DNA of 64,000 nucleotides. It comes from Limonium bicolor. Taxonomy: Eukaryota; Streptophyta; Magnoliopsida; Caryophyllales; Plumbaginaceae. Position numbers and translations under genes: made by a program. Under the pieces are notes generated by a model. The model was not told where the DNA came from. It worked only from the letters and a program-made list of their open reading frames with translations, and did no database searches. Within the stretch, counting starts at the first letter, position 1; each line of letters opens with the position of its first letter. The stretch spans positions 144,091,296 to 144,155,295 of the forward strand of contig CM041776.1 of NCBI GenBank assembly GCA_023374045.1, read 5' to 3'. Below are positions 1 through 10,023 of this stretch, one piece after another.

Positions 1-2529
1 CCTTAAAACTTACACTAAATGCTTAAATAATGTTAGGGTTAGTTTTTAGTATTGAAGTATGTATATGAATGGTTGTAGTGTTAAAGGATTTGAGTTCCTA
101 AACCGGTGGAAAGAGAGAGAAGGAAGGAGGAAGGAGAAAAAGAACAAGGTAATTATACTCATCTTTGTGTAGCTTTGTAAATGCTTATGTAACAGATTTT
201 TTAGTAATGAAAATATGTATCGTAAGATGGTAGTGTAATGGTAGTGCAATGTGTAAGAGAATACAAGTGTTTTAAACCTTTAAAAGACATGTAAAACTTA
301 TTGAAACCTAGTTGGGATTGGAATGTAATGTGCAGGAATTTTTAAGAGTGTTAAGTGTTGGGATAAATGTATGGGAGCCTTGTATATATATGATTGTTGA
401 AAACAGGTGAGATGATAGAAATGTGTGAATAAATAATGTGGTGAGAGTATAAAAATATAGGGGAGACTATGGCAAAATTTACATAGGATTAGAACACTTA
501 GTGAACTAGAAACTAAGTGAATAATGAATGTTGTAACAGATTTTAAATGAACTTAATTAGTGGGTAGATTGAGAGAGGTAGTTGATGTGTTGTAAGGCAT
601 TAGGAGAGGGAGCTATAGATGGAGAGTAAGTGTCAAAATCTGAAACCTTCTGGAATGGACCGGACTTACGACCGGACTTGCAAGTTCGGTCGGACCAGAA
701 AATTCTCCCGTCTGAAACCTTCTGGAATGGACCGGACTTGCAAGTTCGGTCGGACCAGAAAATTCTCCCGTCTGAAACCTTCTGGAATGGACCGGACTTG
801 CAAGTTCGGTCGGGCCAAAAAAATTTCCGTAATGAAAGCTACTGGAATGGACCGGACTTGCGACCGGACTTGCAAGGTCGGTCGAGTCATACAAAAAAAA
901 ATTAATTAAATAATAATAACCTACATATATATATATAGGTATACCCACGTATATAAATGTACATATATCAATGTACCAATGTTAAGTAAGGAAAGAAACT
1001 AAAAGTAATTAAGAGTAAATAAATAATGTGTAAGTATAAGAAGGGTAAGGACATAGTAAGTAAGAGTTAGGAAATGTACTAGGAATACGAGTTAAGTTAA
1101 TTATAAACTGTTAATCACTCGATTACATGTGTACTATAGGACTTGATTTGTGAGCACCGAAGGAAAGTCGGATTACAAGTACGACGGTGAACGGTATGAA
1201 TTCCTCATGCCCCGTATGCTATCTTGGTTACTCTGATTTGTGTGTTGTGTGCTAATTGATCACCAAATGAGATAAATGCACGAATCAGAGTTACTATGCA
1301 TACTTGTGAGTATGTAGTGTTGTATGTTGTGAATGTTTTCTTTAAATCTTAGTTTGTATAATTCATGAAATGTATGGATGAATATGAATGCGTGTAAGTA
1401 TGTTGTATTGTACTGTGACCGATTGTGATTGTGATTGGACTTCTAACTGATTCCTAACAAGCTAACCAATCTAACTTAAATTGGTAATTAAATTGGAATG
1501 AGTAGAAGTCCGATATAGTTTCGGTCACGCGTGAGGATGAGGAGACACAAGAGGTTGGATCTGATTCCTGACTCTTAAACTGGTCCGCGGCCCAAATCCC
1601 TTAAGTGGGTAGCATCCCGGATTGGTGAGTCAAGTAAATCCCAGTGGTGGGACGGTGTAGTCCCCGGGCCGGAGGTCATACCGACTTAACTTGAGTATGA
1701 GTAAGTAAATAAGAATGAGTAAGTAAGTAAGTAAATGAAAGTAAGTAAGTAAAGTAAGAGTGAGAATGTGTAATGAGTGAAGAGTAAATAGCATTCCGAT
1801 TAACCCGGATGCGTAAATTGGCTAACACGGTGAAGGTAAGTAAGTGTGTGTGCTATTGTATCGCTATCCTACATTGTATGAAGTATTGCATGTGAATGTA
1901 TGTTGTATGCAAGCATGTATGTATGATAAAAATGAACCGCATGCCTATTTGACCTTAATTAGTCGGCGTGCCCTAGCTAGCACGCGGTATATGCGGAGTT
2001 CATGCGCAGCTTTTGCTGGGCCCCTTGGGGCGATGTTTTTACTACACGCAGGTACAAGAGAAGGATGAAGGTTGTGAAGAGATGTAGTTTTGTTTCTTTT
2101 TGGATTGTAATCAATGAATTATGAGTGGTGTACTAAGTTGTACACGGCTGTAGATTTTTGATAGCCGGTGTACCATGGGGTACACCTTTTTGGACATTGA
2201 TAGGTTGGAAATTGGGTATAGATGAGCAGTTGGTAGAAACTCATTATTTTTGGTAGATTGGAAAAGGAAATGTAATTGAATATACTTTAAATCCTCGGTG
2301 ATCCAGGAATGTGAGTATGCTATCTTTTATAATCAGTAAGTAATTGTAGTAGCTCGGTATACTTTGATCATCAGACCGTGACTGTAAGTAAGGTAAGCCT
2401 AGCTAGCCGTATGGGCGGTTAGCGGCGTTGTACCACCCGCCGTAATAAGTAGTAGTCTTCCGCTGTGAACTGATAGGATTAAGAGGACGTTTGGACGGTA
2501 AGCATAGGATTAACGGTAGGGGTGTTACA
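1..2529 (+). mobile_element. Tekay-like LTR (A), 3' part; 5' end outside window
   Basis: The segment ends in gggtgttaca, the same terminus as the LTRs of the complete element E1. Before the end it has E1-like landmarks in the same order: a palindromic GC-rich array, a g-rich hairpin near 2010-2050, and a ggcgttgta..accacc motif near 2425-2445. No PBS follows position 2529; the next bases belong to a Tat/Ogre-type internal region on the other strand. This is therefore a solo LTR or a 3' LTR inserted there. It is clearly diverged from the E1 LTR. No open reading frame in it looks coding. Confidence 0.7.
649..885 (+). repeat. 60-bp tandem palindromic array in LTR A
   Basis: Three units of exactly 60 bp, plus a variant fourth. 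Each carries a near-perfect palindrome (gaccggacttg next to caagttcggtc) followed by an AT-rich spacer. The last unit holds a doubled accggacttgc motif that ends in caaggtcggtcga. The array is open in several frames only because it is repetitive. Confidence 0.9.
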
Positions 2530-2990
2530 GGGAATCAACCGTGGACCGGTTGGGGATCCCGTGACTCGTGGACAAATCAGGTGACACAGAGGAATGCATG
2601 TCCTATGCTACCCGATGCAACAATGGGTTGACTCCTTCTAGGAAGGCCCCATTTACAAGAGTAGTAAATAAGCAATAACAAATAAAATATTACATCATGC
2701 ATGAAGAGCAGAAAACATAAGACAGTAAACACACAACAGTAAACAAAACCGAAGCATGCAAACATATGTGGCACTCAATGTCAATCTCAAAATCTGAACT
2801 CTCATCCTAACTATCCTCTTAAACACACTCTAAGTGTGGATTAGAGTAGTCCTAGTGGCTTTGAAATGAATCTCCTAAAGCTTATGAAAGAAGTGGGGAA
2901 ATCTCGACAATTTTGAATGGAGTTCAGTCTTCCTTGACCAAGTTTTATGAGAAAAACTTACTCAAGTTTTCCCCAGCAGAGTCGCCATTC
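2530..2990 (-). mobile_element. 5' internal fragment of a Tat/Ogre-type element
   Basis: Read on the minus strand this follows directly from the LTR end at 2991 and begins with the PBS. It is untranslated leader sequence with no supported ORF. It is cut off at 2529 by LTR A, so the gag-pol of this element lies outside the window or is lost. Confidence 0.6.
2970..2987 (-). other. Primer binding site, Arg-tRNA-like
   Basis: On the minus strand tggcgactctgctgggga lies three bases after the LTR end. Its complement would be the 3' end of a tRNA whose acceptor strand starts GACTCTG, as plant Arg tRNAs do. This fits the Tat/Ogre lineage. Confidence 0.7.
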
Positions 2991-4944
2991 TGTGGAGGGT
3001 GATTTTCGGTATGAGGGGGTCTATCTAAACATGGTCTAACTGAAAAGCCTAGATCCTAGAAAATGCCATTCTGTGGAGGGTGAGAACCCGTTATTTTGGC
3101 ATCCCTCAAATACCTACTACATCGTCCGTCTTTCCCAGAAAGCTTATGGGGAATGCTAATGAGCACTACACCCGCTCTCAATGGGCTCCACGCGGACTTA
3201 TGCCCTAAGGGCGGAAATGACTAGAGTCGTCACCTAGTTTGACCTAAGATACTAGGAAGGAAGGGAAGGATGGTTCTAAGAACCGTTAGTTGACTCTAAT
3301 GATTTGTTGCCTATAGATAGGACTTATCTGATCATACTAGAGATTCTGTGTGGGTTCGCACTGGGTTACACCCCTTAGAAGTGGCAACGACCACGACTTC
3401 GGATTGGTGCCCGAGGAAACCTCGGTCTCCAAATGTCGGGATTGCCTTCTTTCAAAACCTTTTTAGAGAGATTCAGTTAAAGCCAAAGGATAGGATCAAA
3501 TGAGGAGTGAGGATGATTGAAGAATAGGCTGGTCTTGGAGTTGGTCTGGTTGAAGTGTTTGAGAGGTTTTAATTGTTCTGAGAGATTTGAGGTTGTTTTG
3601 GGACTTCACGGGATTAAGAGGATGATGGGAGTTTTGAGGAGTAAAGGGGCATTTTGGTCATTTTTGGTGGAGTCAAGGGTATTTGGATCATTTGGCTGAT
3701 TTGAGGAGTTTTTTGTGTTTACGAAGTTCAGATTTTGAAATGGTCAGGTTCTTGAGGTGTTTTGTGGAGTTAAATGTGCAGAGGAGCAATTCGGGTTTTA
3801 AGGATGATTGAGTATGGAAGGGGATATTTGGTTTGCAGGTGTTCATGTTTTGAAGATGTTTCAGGTTTCCGGGAGTCTTCAAGAATTGGAAGTCTTATGT
3901 GACTTAGAGTTGGTTCAAGGGAGGGTTGAGAAGTGTTTATGGGTCCTAGAGCTCTAATGGAAATGTTGGATTGGTTTATTCAGAATTGTCTCTCTTAAAG
4001 CTTTGAAACCGAAAAATCATTTTTTGTCGTAAAGGGCGGATAATCCGAGGGATTACCCTATGTACCCCCTCGAACACGACACTTAATTATGGTAAGTGCC
4101 GAGGCTCGAAAGATGGGGCAATGTATGTTTATGGTCGAAAAATAGGATTCAGAGAGGAACACACCATGAATGAGATGTTCTCGATCGAACCCTAATAACG
4201 TCTCTAACTCTCGGGTTTTAAAACGTTAAAAACCAAATCATTGAAATCGAGCGAAGGGAAGTTAGACGATTTCTAAAATCCCGGCTGTCAACTAGGAAGG
4301 TCGTTACCTCCCTAGCAACCCCCCTGCCTGTAAAATCTAGGCTGCAATTAGGGGAGGTCTGTCACCCTAATGCCCCGCTAAAGATCCAGACTGCGACAAG
4401 GGAGGTTATGACCCTAGTGCCCCGCCTCGGATTTTTATTTTGGGAAGGGAGGCAAGCAATGATCTAACCATGGATGAAATGTTTTGAAGGGGTTAGACAT
4501 TTCTTGCTCCCTGAAAACGGCTTACTTGAGTAAAAGACTGAGTTGGAAAACTTTCGAAGTTGTTCGGAATTCTCTGTAAAGAAACACTGATTTTGAGAAA
4601 TATTTTAGGAGAAAACTTTCTGTATATGTGAGAAGAACTTTCTGCATTTGAGAAGAGTTTTATGTGATGTGAGAAGAGTTTTTCCTTTTAAAAATCTACA
4701 AAATGGTTTCTTTTGAAAACTTGACGTAACTTGAATAAGAGGATGGTTCGAAATTTCTTTTGGGTTTTGGATCTTAAAACTAATTTACAAGTCGGGTTTG
4801 AGTTGAACTGAGTTGGTTGAATTGAATCGGACTGAATTGGATGAAAAATGAGATGGTTTGGATCGAATGGAATTAGATTGAATCGAGCTTAGGCCAATCC
4901 TGATTTGAACTTTGGGGCGTGTTTGAACTTTGGCCGGGCCAAAA

Positions 4945-5180
4945 CTAGGTCAAGGTCAAATTTCTGGTCAAGGTCGAATTTCTAGTCAAGGTCAAAGCTT
5001 GGTCAAGGTCAAAGCTTGGTCAAGGTCAAAGCATGGTCAAAGTCAAAGCTTGGTCAAGGTCAAAGCTTGGTTAAGGTCAAAGCTTGGTCAAGGTCAAAGC
5101 TTGGTCAAGGTCAAAGCTTGGTCAAGGTCAACGCTTGGTCAAGGTCAACACTTGGTCAAGGTCCTGGTCAGGGTCAGGGT
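4945..5180. repeat. 17-bp tandem array (ggtcaaggtcaaagctt)
   Basis: About a dozen units of ggtcaaggtcaaagctt with few changes. The protein-like frames across it (such as repeated LVKVKAW) are by-products of the period. Confidence 0.9.
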
Positions 5181-5204
5181 AAGGTTTGGTCAAAGTTAGG
5201 GTAA

Positions 5205-5550
5205 GGTTTGGTTTTTGTGGACTTGGTTTGATTTTTGTGGACTTGGTTTGGTTTTTGTGGGCTTGGTTTGCTTTTTGTAGACTTGGTTTGGTTTTTGTGG
5301 ACTTGGTTTAGTTTCGGTGGTTTCGTTTGATTTTTGTGGGTTTAGTTTGATTTGGGCTTGGGCAGGATTGGGCTTGGTTTGGTTTTTGTGGACTTGGTTT
5401 GATTTCTGTGGGTTTGGTTTGGTTTTTTGTGGGTTTGGTTCGATTTGGGCTTGGTTTGATTTGGGCTTGGGCAGGATTGGGCTTGGTATTGGGCCGAATG
5501 GGCTTGGGCTAGGTAGTGGGCCGAATGGGCTTGGGCTAGGTAATGGGCCA
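5205..5550. repeat. Degenerate 20-bp array, then gggcttgggc repeats
   Basis: Units of acttggtttggtttttgtgg give way from about 5480 to repeats of gggccgaatgggcttgggct. The latter run resumes at 18850, after E1. This shows that E1 inserted into the array. Confidence 0.8.
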
Positions 5551-5818
5551 TGAAATACCCCAAACCTTAGTATGTTGTTTAAACACCTAAATGGGGTATA
5601 TTAAGACTAAAAAGAGTCTTAGAAACATTAGTAAACAATTTAAACCATAGAGAACACAAATAAATGCCTTAAAGTCAATTAGGGCTAAAATGTGCTCTAA
5701 GCTTGGGATGAGCTTGGTTAAGACCTAATGAACTTACCAAGACCTTATTTATATACTAATGAACATATTGAACCAATTACCAAAGAAAACCAAACTTGAA
5801 AACAAGTTAAAACACAAA

Positions 5819-5846
5819 ATGTGCTTTAAGGAGTCTTAAAGCACAT
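5819..5846. other. Conserved U3 hairpin, E1 5' LTR
   Basis: A perfect 12-bp inverted repeat (atgtgctttaag / cttaaagcacat) with loop gagt. The same hairpin is in the 3' LTR (15075-15102), in the solo LTR (24194-24221), and in E2 with a 10-bp stem (40907-40934). Confidence 0.85.
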
Positions 5847-6784
5847 TTTTGAAAAATTGTCTTGTAAAGCTTGTATTGCTTATGAAAATGATCTAAGGAG
5901 CCAATGGGAAGTGACTTAGAAGGATGCTCTTAAGGGCTTAGTAAAAGGCATATGTGTTGTTGATGTATTTGCAGGTCAAAGGCAAATATATTGTGGAAAT
6001 TGAGTGTTTATGATTTATGCATCTTAAGGGCCTAAGAGCCATGTTATTTAAGGGCCTAAGTGCCATGCAATTTAAATTATGCACTATATTGTGATGTAGT
6101 GCTAAATGTGTGAAGTTGTGTATAAGAATGTGTTTGATGGGTTTTAAGTGTTTTGGTTGTTTAATGGTGAAAGCAATGTGTTTGGTTTAGTAATGTTCTA
6201 GGAGAACCCATGTTGAAATTTAGATATATATAAGAAGCTTTAGGTGTTTAAAATGAGTTTTTAAGTTAGAAAGTGCTTAGAATGGTTAAGTGTTCTACTA
6301 GTGAAAGAAACATGCATTAAGGTATTCTAAGATGTAAAAAGGGCTTAGGCAATGTTCTAGGGGTTTAGAATGCAAAAGAATGTTTTGGGACATTTCATGA
6401 TCATGGTGAGATTGCATTTAGGACTTGTGTATTGTTGGTGAAAAGTGATGAAGTGATTTGTTGCATGGGAATCTATAAACTTGTAAAGATGTCCAAGGAG
6501 TTGTTTAGGAAGAAAAGATGCTTAGGAGATGGTGTAGTGGTGAGAAAACATTTGGGAATAGTGGGGTTATAGGTATGAAGCACCACATAGAAACTTAGTG
6601 AAAAACATTATAAGTGTAAACCTTTTTATAAGAATTTGTGTAAATGCTTGAGGAGGATTTTAGTGAATGATTTAAGGAGTTTTAAGGAGGTCTTAAGGTG
6701 TGTTTGAAGTGCCCAAATGAGGTTAGGACATGCTAGGATATATGAGGTGAAGTTTGGAGTTAAATGGGCAATGGAAAATAAGGG

Positions 6785-6985
6785 TCTGGAGCAGACCGAT
6801 CTTGCGACCGAACTTGCAAGGTCGGTCAGAGTAGAATTTTCTGGCGGTAATATGTTCTGGAATGGACCGACCATGGGACCGAGTTTGTATGGTAGGTCGT
6901 AGTGTAAATTTTCAAACCCAGTCACTGGAATGGACCGACCTTGTGTAAGGTCGGTCGGTAAGGTCGGTCGGACCAAAACTTGTAA
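6785..6985 (+). repeat. Palindromic ggtcggtc array, E1 5' LTR
   Basis: Units such as gaccgaccttg...aaggtcggtc form hairpins. There are fewer units than in the 3' LTR (17083-17490). The 220-bp difference lies between homologous units. Confidence 0.85.
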
Positions 6986-8344
6986 AAAAAAAAAGAAACA
7001 AAGAGTGGCAAATGTAGTTAACCCTAGGGGGTATAATGTAGGTAATGAAGGATTAGTTTGGGCATTAAAACATGTCATATAATCATGTTAAACATTAAGT
7101 AAACTTGGAGTTAAGTAATTAATTAACCGACATTCTTAAACATGTATAGGAGTGACCTACGGTGGAAATCAATCAAAGCAAGGACCAAGGTATGGTTTTC
7201 TTGCAGTCTGTTGCCTACCGGTTTACACCGGCTTGTGTGTTTTTGTTTTTTTTTTGTGTGTTTATAACGTTATAAGACTTAATCAAGTAATGAGTTTACA
7301 GTTGTTCATATTATTGCGATGTTGTGGTGTGACTCATTTCCCTTGTGTGTGTCTAACATGACTTACCACCTGTTGTGAATTGTTTGTTAAGTTCCACTGT
7401 TGAACTTCTAACAAGTGCTAACTGGGAAGTGAGGAATCCGGTTGTCCGGACATGCATGTAAGTTAAGAGTAGATATCTGAATCGGATTCGACTCTTATGT
7501 TGTTAAGATTGTTCTCCTTAATTTGGTGTTCGATCTCCCGCTAGCTTCCTCCAAAGCTTACCTATTCTGACTTATGATCGGTTTAGTGGGAACATGTGTT
7601 TGTGTGGTGTGTTCGGGTCACTATATCCGAACCATCTGTGACTTAAGTTACTCGTTCGAATAACAGAACGGTAATGAGTGTGTGTAACGAGCTTAACATG
7701 AGAGTGAACCATTCTCTAGGCTCTTATGTTATTTAACCTTCTTGGTTGTTATTGTGGAAAGAGTATCCACTGTGTATGTGATGTTGTGCTATGCAATAAT
7801 AATGCTATGCCACATGTTATATTATGTTATGTTATGTTTAAAATGAATGCCATGTTATCATGACAATTAGTTGCGGGTATCCCTGTAGCCGATGGGCTGC
7901 GCGTTAACCATACCAGCCAAGGGTTGCTGACCCCCTCGGGGGCTCCATATTTTTACTGCAGGATGAGGATCGAGGAAGCAGAGTGGCTGTAGGTTCTAGG
8001 CAGCAGTTGTACTTTTGGTTATTTTGGATGTTGAGCCCGGGATGCGCCTGTGCTCCCGTGGCATTATAATTTTGATTCCGTTGATACTACTATGGCGGTA
8101 TATTGGCAGTTTACAGTGAAGGCATGTAATTAAATACTCGGTATTGTATATGATGTAATTATGGTTTAGTTCTATGCTCGGGAGTCTGATCATCAGACCG
8201 GTACACTTGTATTTATTCTGCCTTGTCAACCACGTGGGTGGTTGACGGCGTTGTAGCACCGGAGCGTTTAGTTAATGTTTAGTTGTTTAATTCCGCTGCG
8301 ATTTCAATTAGTTGTGAAGTCCGTTGTAGGGGTGTTACAAAAAG

Positions 8345-8356
8345 TGGTATCAGAGC
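8345..8356 (+). other. Primer binding site (initiator Met tRNA)
   Basis: tggtatcagagc is the standard plant PBS complementary to the 3' end of initiator tRNA-Met. It lies five bases after the 5' LTR end and fixes the element's orientation. Confidence 0.95.
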
Positions 8357-8372
8357 GAAGTATCGCTCTGAT
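8349..8372 (+). other. Hairpin overlapping the PBS
   Basis: A perfect 9-bp inverted repeat, atcagagcg / cgctctgat, with loop aagtat. The first arm covers most of the PBS, so genomic RNA could fold it into a stem. The same stem occurs at the PBS of E2 (46438-46461). Confidence 0.85.
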
Positions 8373-8558
8373 GACTAGAATACCGAGCTTAGGAAAATAC
8401 CGAGTTAGGAAACCTAACTACAGTTACCTAAGTGAGCAGATATGGAAAGGTTAACCACTAACCAAGTGTGGAGATACCTTGTTGTCGGGAAAACGTTTCA
8501 ACCGTTGGAACCGATAAGTGTGTAAGCATAATGCTAATAAATGTTCATGTGAATTCAG

Positions 8559-9233
8559 ATGTCAGGTAGACCGAGAGGTAGAGGCCGCGGAAGCGGTACT
8601 GGAGATACGGATGACCGGGGCGAGAATACTACGGCTCAGGTTATGGCCGAAGCTGTAGCGGCCGCCGTAGCCCAAATGGTCCCACAACTTGTAGCTGCGA
8701 TTCAGCAGGGGCAACAGCCCGAAGTTCAACCACCACCGCCACCGCCACGAGAGACCAACTGGGTCAAGGCATTGGCAGACTTGAGACCCCCGTCATTTCA
8801 TGGGGAGACCGACCCACGTAAGCTGGAGGCGTACATCTCCGAGTTGGAGACCACCTACGAGACCTTGGATGTGCCTGCTGGGGCCAAGGTCCGTCTTGCC
8901 GCTTACTACCTGAAGGGTTCGGCACAGAGTTGGTGGAAGCTTGTGAGAGAGGACCGGATGGCGGATCCTCAGTTTGGATGGAGGGAGTACACGGCACTAC
9001 TGCGAGCTAAGTACTACCCTGTGCATGTTCAAGAGGCCAAGCGCTTGGAGCTGGATAGTCAGAGGCAGGGGGACAAGGTGTCGGTTGATGAGTACTACAC
9101 TGCATTCACCGGCCTTATCCACCTATTACCGGACCTGGGATACTCGAACCGGGTGCTGGTAAACCGTTTCTACAACGGTCTCAGCCACCGTCTTCGCTAT
9201 GGGATGGGGCCAGCTGAGTATACTACCTTGCAA
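8559..9233 (+). CDS. gag: Gag, exon 1 (capsid region)
   Basis: This encodes the N-terminal and capsid part of the structural Gag protein that forms the virus-like particle. It starts at ATG 8559 with an Arg/Gly-rich stretch (residues 1-20), then an Ala-rich helix and a run of prolines (residues 55-66). A retrotransposon-gag domain follows at about residues 80-220, with the typical LKGSAQSWW and FYNGLSHRLR segments. The ATG is directly preceded by gaattcag, so a 5'-UTR splice acceptor there is possible. The frame runs nine codons' worth of bases past the proposed donor (gtaatt, 9234) into TGA at 9240-9242. Splicing to 9337 continues the Gag similarity in frame. The exon itself has no stop codon. 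Family assignment is firm; the splice is inferred. Confidence 0.85.
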
Positions 9234-9336
9234 GTAATTTGAATGGAGTGTGATGTGAATAAGTGTAATCCATAAGTGAGTATTAATGTGAGTTGTGAAT
9301 ATGTTTTGCGGGGCATGACTGACATCCTAAATTCAG
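9234..9336 (+). other. Putative spliceosomal intron 1 in gag (103 bp)
   Basis: Donor caa|gtaattt, branch-like ctgac and cctaaat, acceptor aattcag|gag. It is AT-rich, in phase 0, and contains stops in the Gag frame. Removing it restores continuous Gag-like sequence (TLQ joined to ECYHAAAKVE). The size is normal for a short plant intron. Confidence 0.65.
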
Positions 9337-9598
9337 GAGTGCTATCATGCCGCTGCTAAGGTTGAGATCACCGTCCGTCTGAGGGACGAGAAGAATGCGC
9401 ACAAGCGCAAGGCCACGAGCGAGGGCCAGAGTCCGCAGGGGTACGAGGGAGGAAAGAAGAAGAAGAAACCTTATCCCTAACCCCAGAAGAGTCAGCACCA
9501 GGGTGACAAGGGCCAAGCCCAGACCACCACAGCTGAGGAGCCATTGAAGCTCACGTATGCTTATGCGGCGAAACCCCTACGCTCTTACCCACCTAAGG
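9337..9598 (+). pseudogene. gag: Gag, exon 2 (basic linker), with a nonsense codon
   Basis: In frame with exon 1 this reads a helix-like start and then a strongly basic linker with a run of lysines, as found between capsid and nucleocapsid. A TAA at 9478-9480 interrupts it. That codon is one C-to-T step from CAA, and the frame continues normally after it. The exon ends in phase 1 at 9598, before gtaatt. No catalytic role is expected. The break means this copy cannot make full Gag. Confidence 0.6.
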
Positions 9599-9678
9599 GT
9601 AATTATTTAATCATGTGTGACAAGTTGAAGTGTATGATGTTAAGTTGTGAAATAAGTATTGATTGTGTATTGTGATAG
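9599..9678 (+). other. Putative spliceosomal intron 2 in gag (80 bp)
   Basis: Donor aagg|gtaatta and acceptor gtgatag|cag, phase 1. It is AT-rich. Splicing joins the basic linker in frame to the zinc-knuckle exon. Confidence 0.55.
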
Positions 9679-10023
9679 CAGCTAGCACGGGTTCTGGACC
9701 GGAGCGCCACTACTACTGTAAGTGGTGTAACGGAGACCACCCCGGCAAGGACTGCAAGGGAAACAACGTGCAGTATCGTTACTGCGAGAAGTGGGGTCAC
9801 CGTGACTACGAGTGTTACCGGAACCCCAACAGCAGAGTCAACAAGCCCAAGGGGCAGTGGAAGGGTAAGGCCACAGCGACTATTGATGGCCCGAAGACGG
9901 CTAACCAGCCACCCACAGATCAGAGGCACACTGATTCCCAGAAGGGGAAGGGGTCGGGGTCCGGCAAGGCCGCCCTGAATGTGGTGGACCGGTCTGAGGC
10001 GCCAGGGCCCTCTTCTAGACCAG
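9679..10023 (+). CDS. gag: Gag, exon 3 (nucleocapsid zinc knuckle)
   Basis: This encodes the RNA-binding nucleocapsid part of Gag. A CX2CX3HX4C zinc knuckle (CKWCNGDHPGKDC) starts at 9717. A second knuckle follows at once (CEKWGHRDYEC), but its first cysteine is replaced by tyrosine (TAT, one G-to-A step). The rest is a basic, low-complexity tail of about 70 residues. The open frame ends at TAA 10032, just beyond a good donor, ccag|gtaccg, at 10024 in phase 1. That donor can be joined in frame either to the AlkB exon (acceptors at 10152, 10170 or 10218) or to the protease exon (acceptor at 11094). Confidence 0.75.

Larger units (their letters stand above)
2991..5550 (-). mobile_element. Tat/Ogre-type LTR, segment 1 of 3 (3' end)
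   Basis: Read on the minus strand, the LTR starts at 27046 with tgtagacacc and ends here in cctccaca, just before the PBS. With the nested E1 (5551-18849) and solo LTR (20424-24479) removed, the three segments total about 6.7 kb. This segment holds three diverged units of about 58 bp (4262-4435), a 17-bp tandem array, a 20-bp tandem array and gggcttgggc-rich repeats. No gene is visible. Confidence 0.65.
5551..8339 (+). repeat. 5' LTR of E1 (2789 bp, deleted)
   Basis: It starts tgaaataccc and ends gtgttaca, with the PBS following after five bases. Compared with the 3' LTR it lacks 1021 bp at 5868/5869, including the only TATA box I see, and 220 bp of palindromic array near 6828. Short ORFs inside it are not supported. 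Confidence 0.95.

Noticed and set aside
649..885. Spaced repeats resembling a CRISPR array
   Set aside because: Spacers are identical or part of the unit, the genome is a plant, and no cas genes exist.
613..948. Overlapping ORFs with repeats such as HSRRFQTGEF on both strands
   Set aside because: They arise from the 60-bp tandem period being a multiple of three; they lie in an LTR and have no family signature.
4930..5563. ORFs across the 17-bp and 20-bp arrays
   Set aside because: Low-complexity translation of tandem repeats in a non-coding LTR.
6626..7078. 150-residue minus-strand ORF in E1 LTR, also present at 16915-17424
   Set aside because: Antisense across the palindromic array; the two copies differ in length with the array and show no domain.
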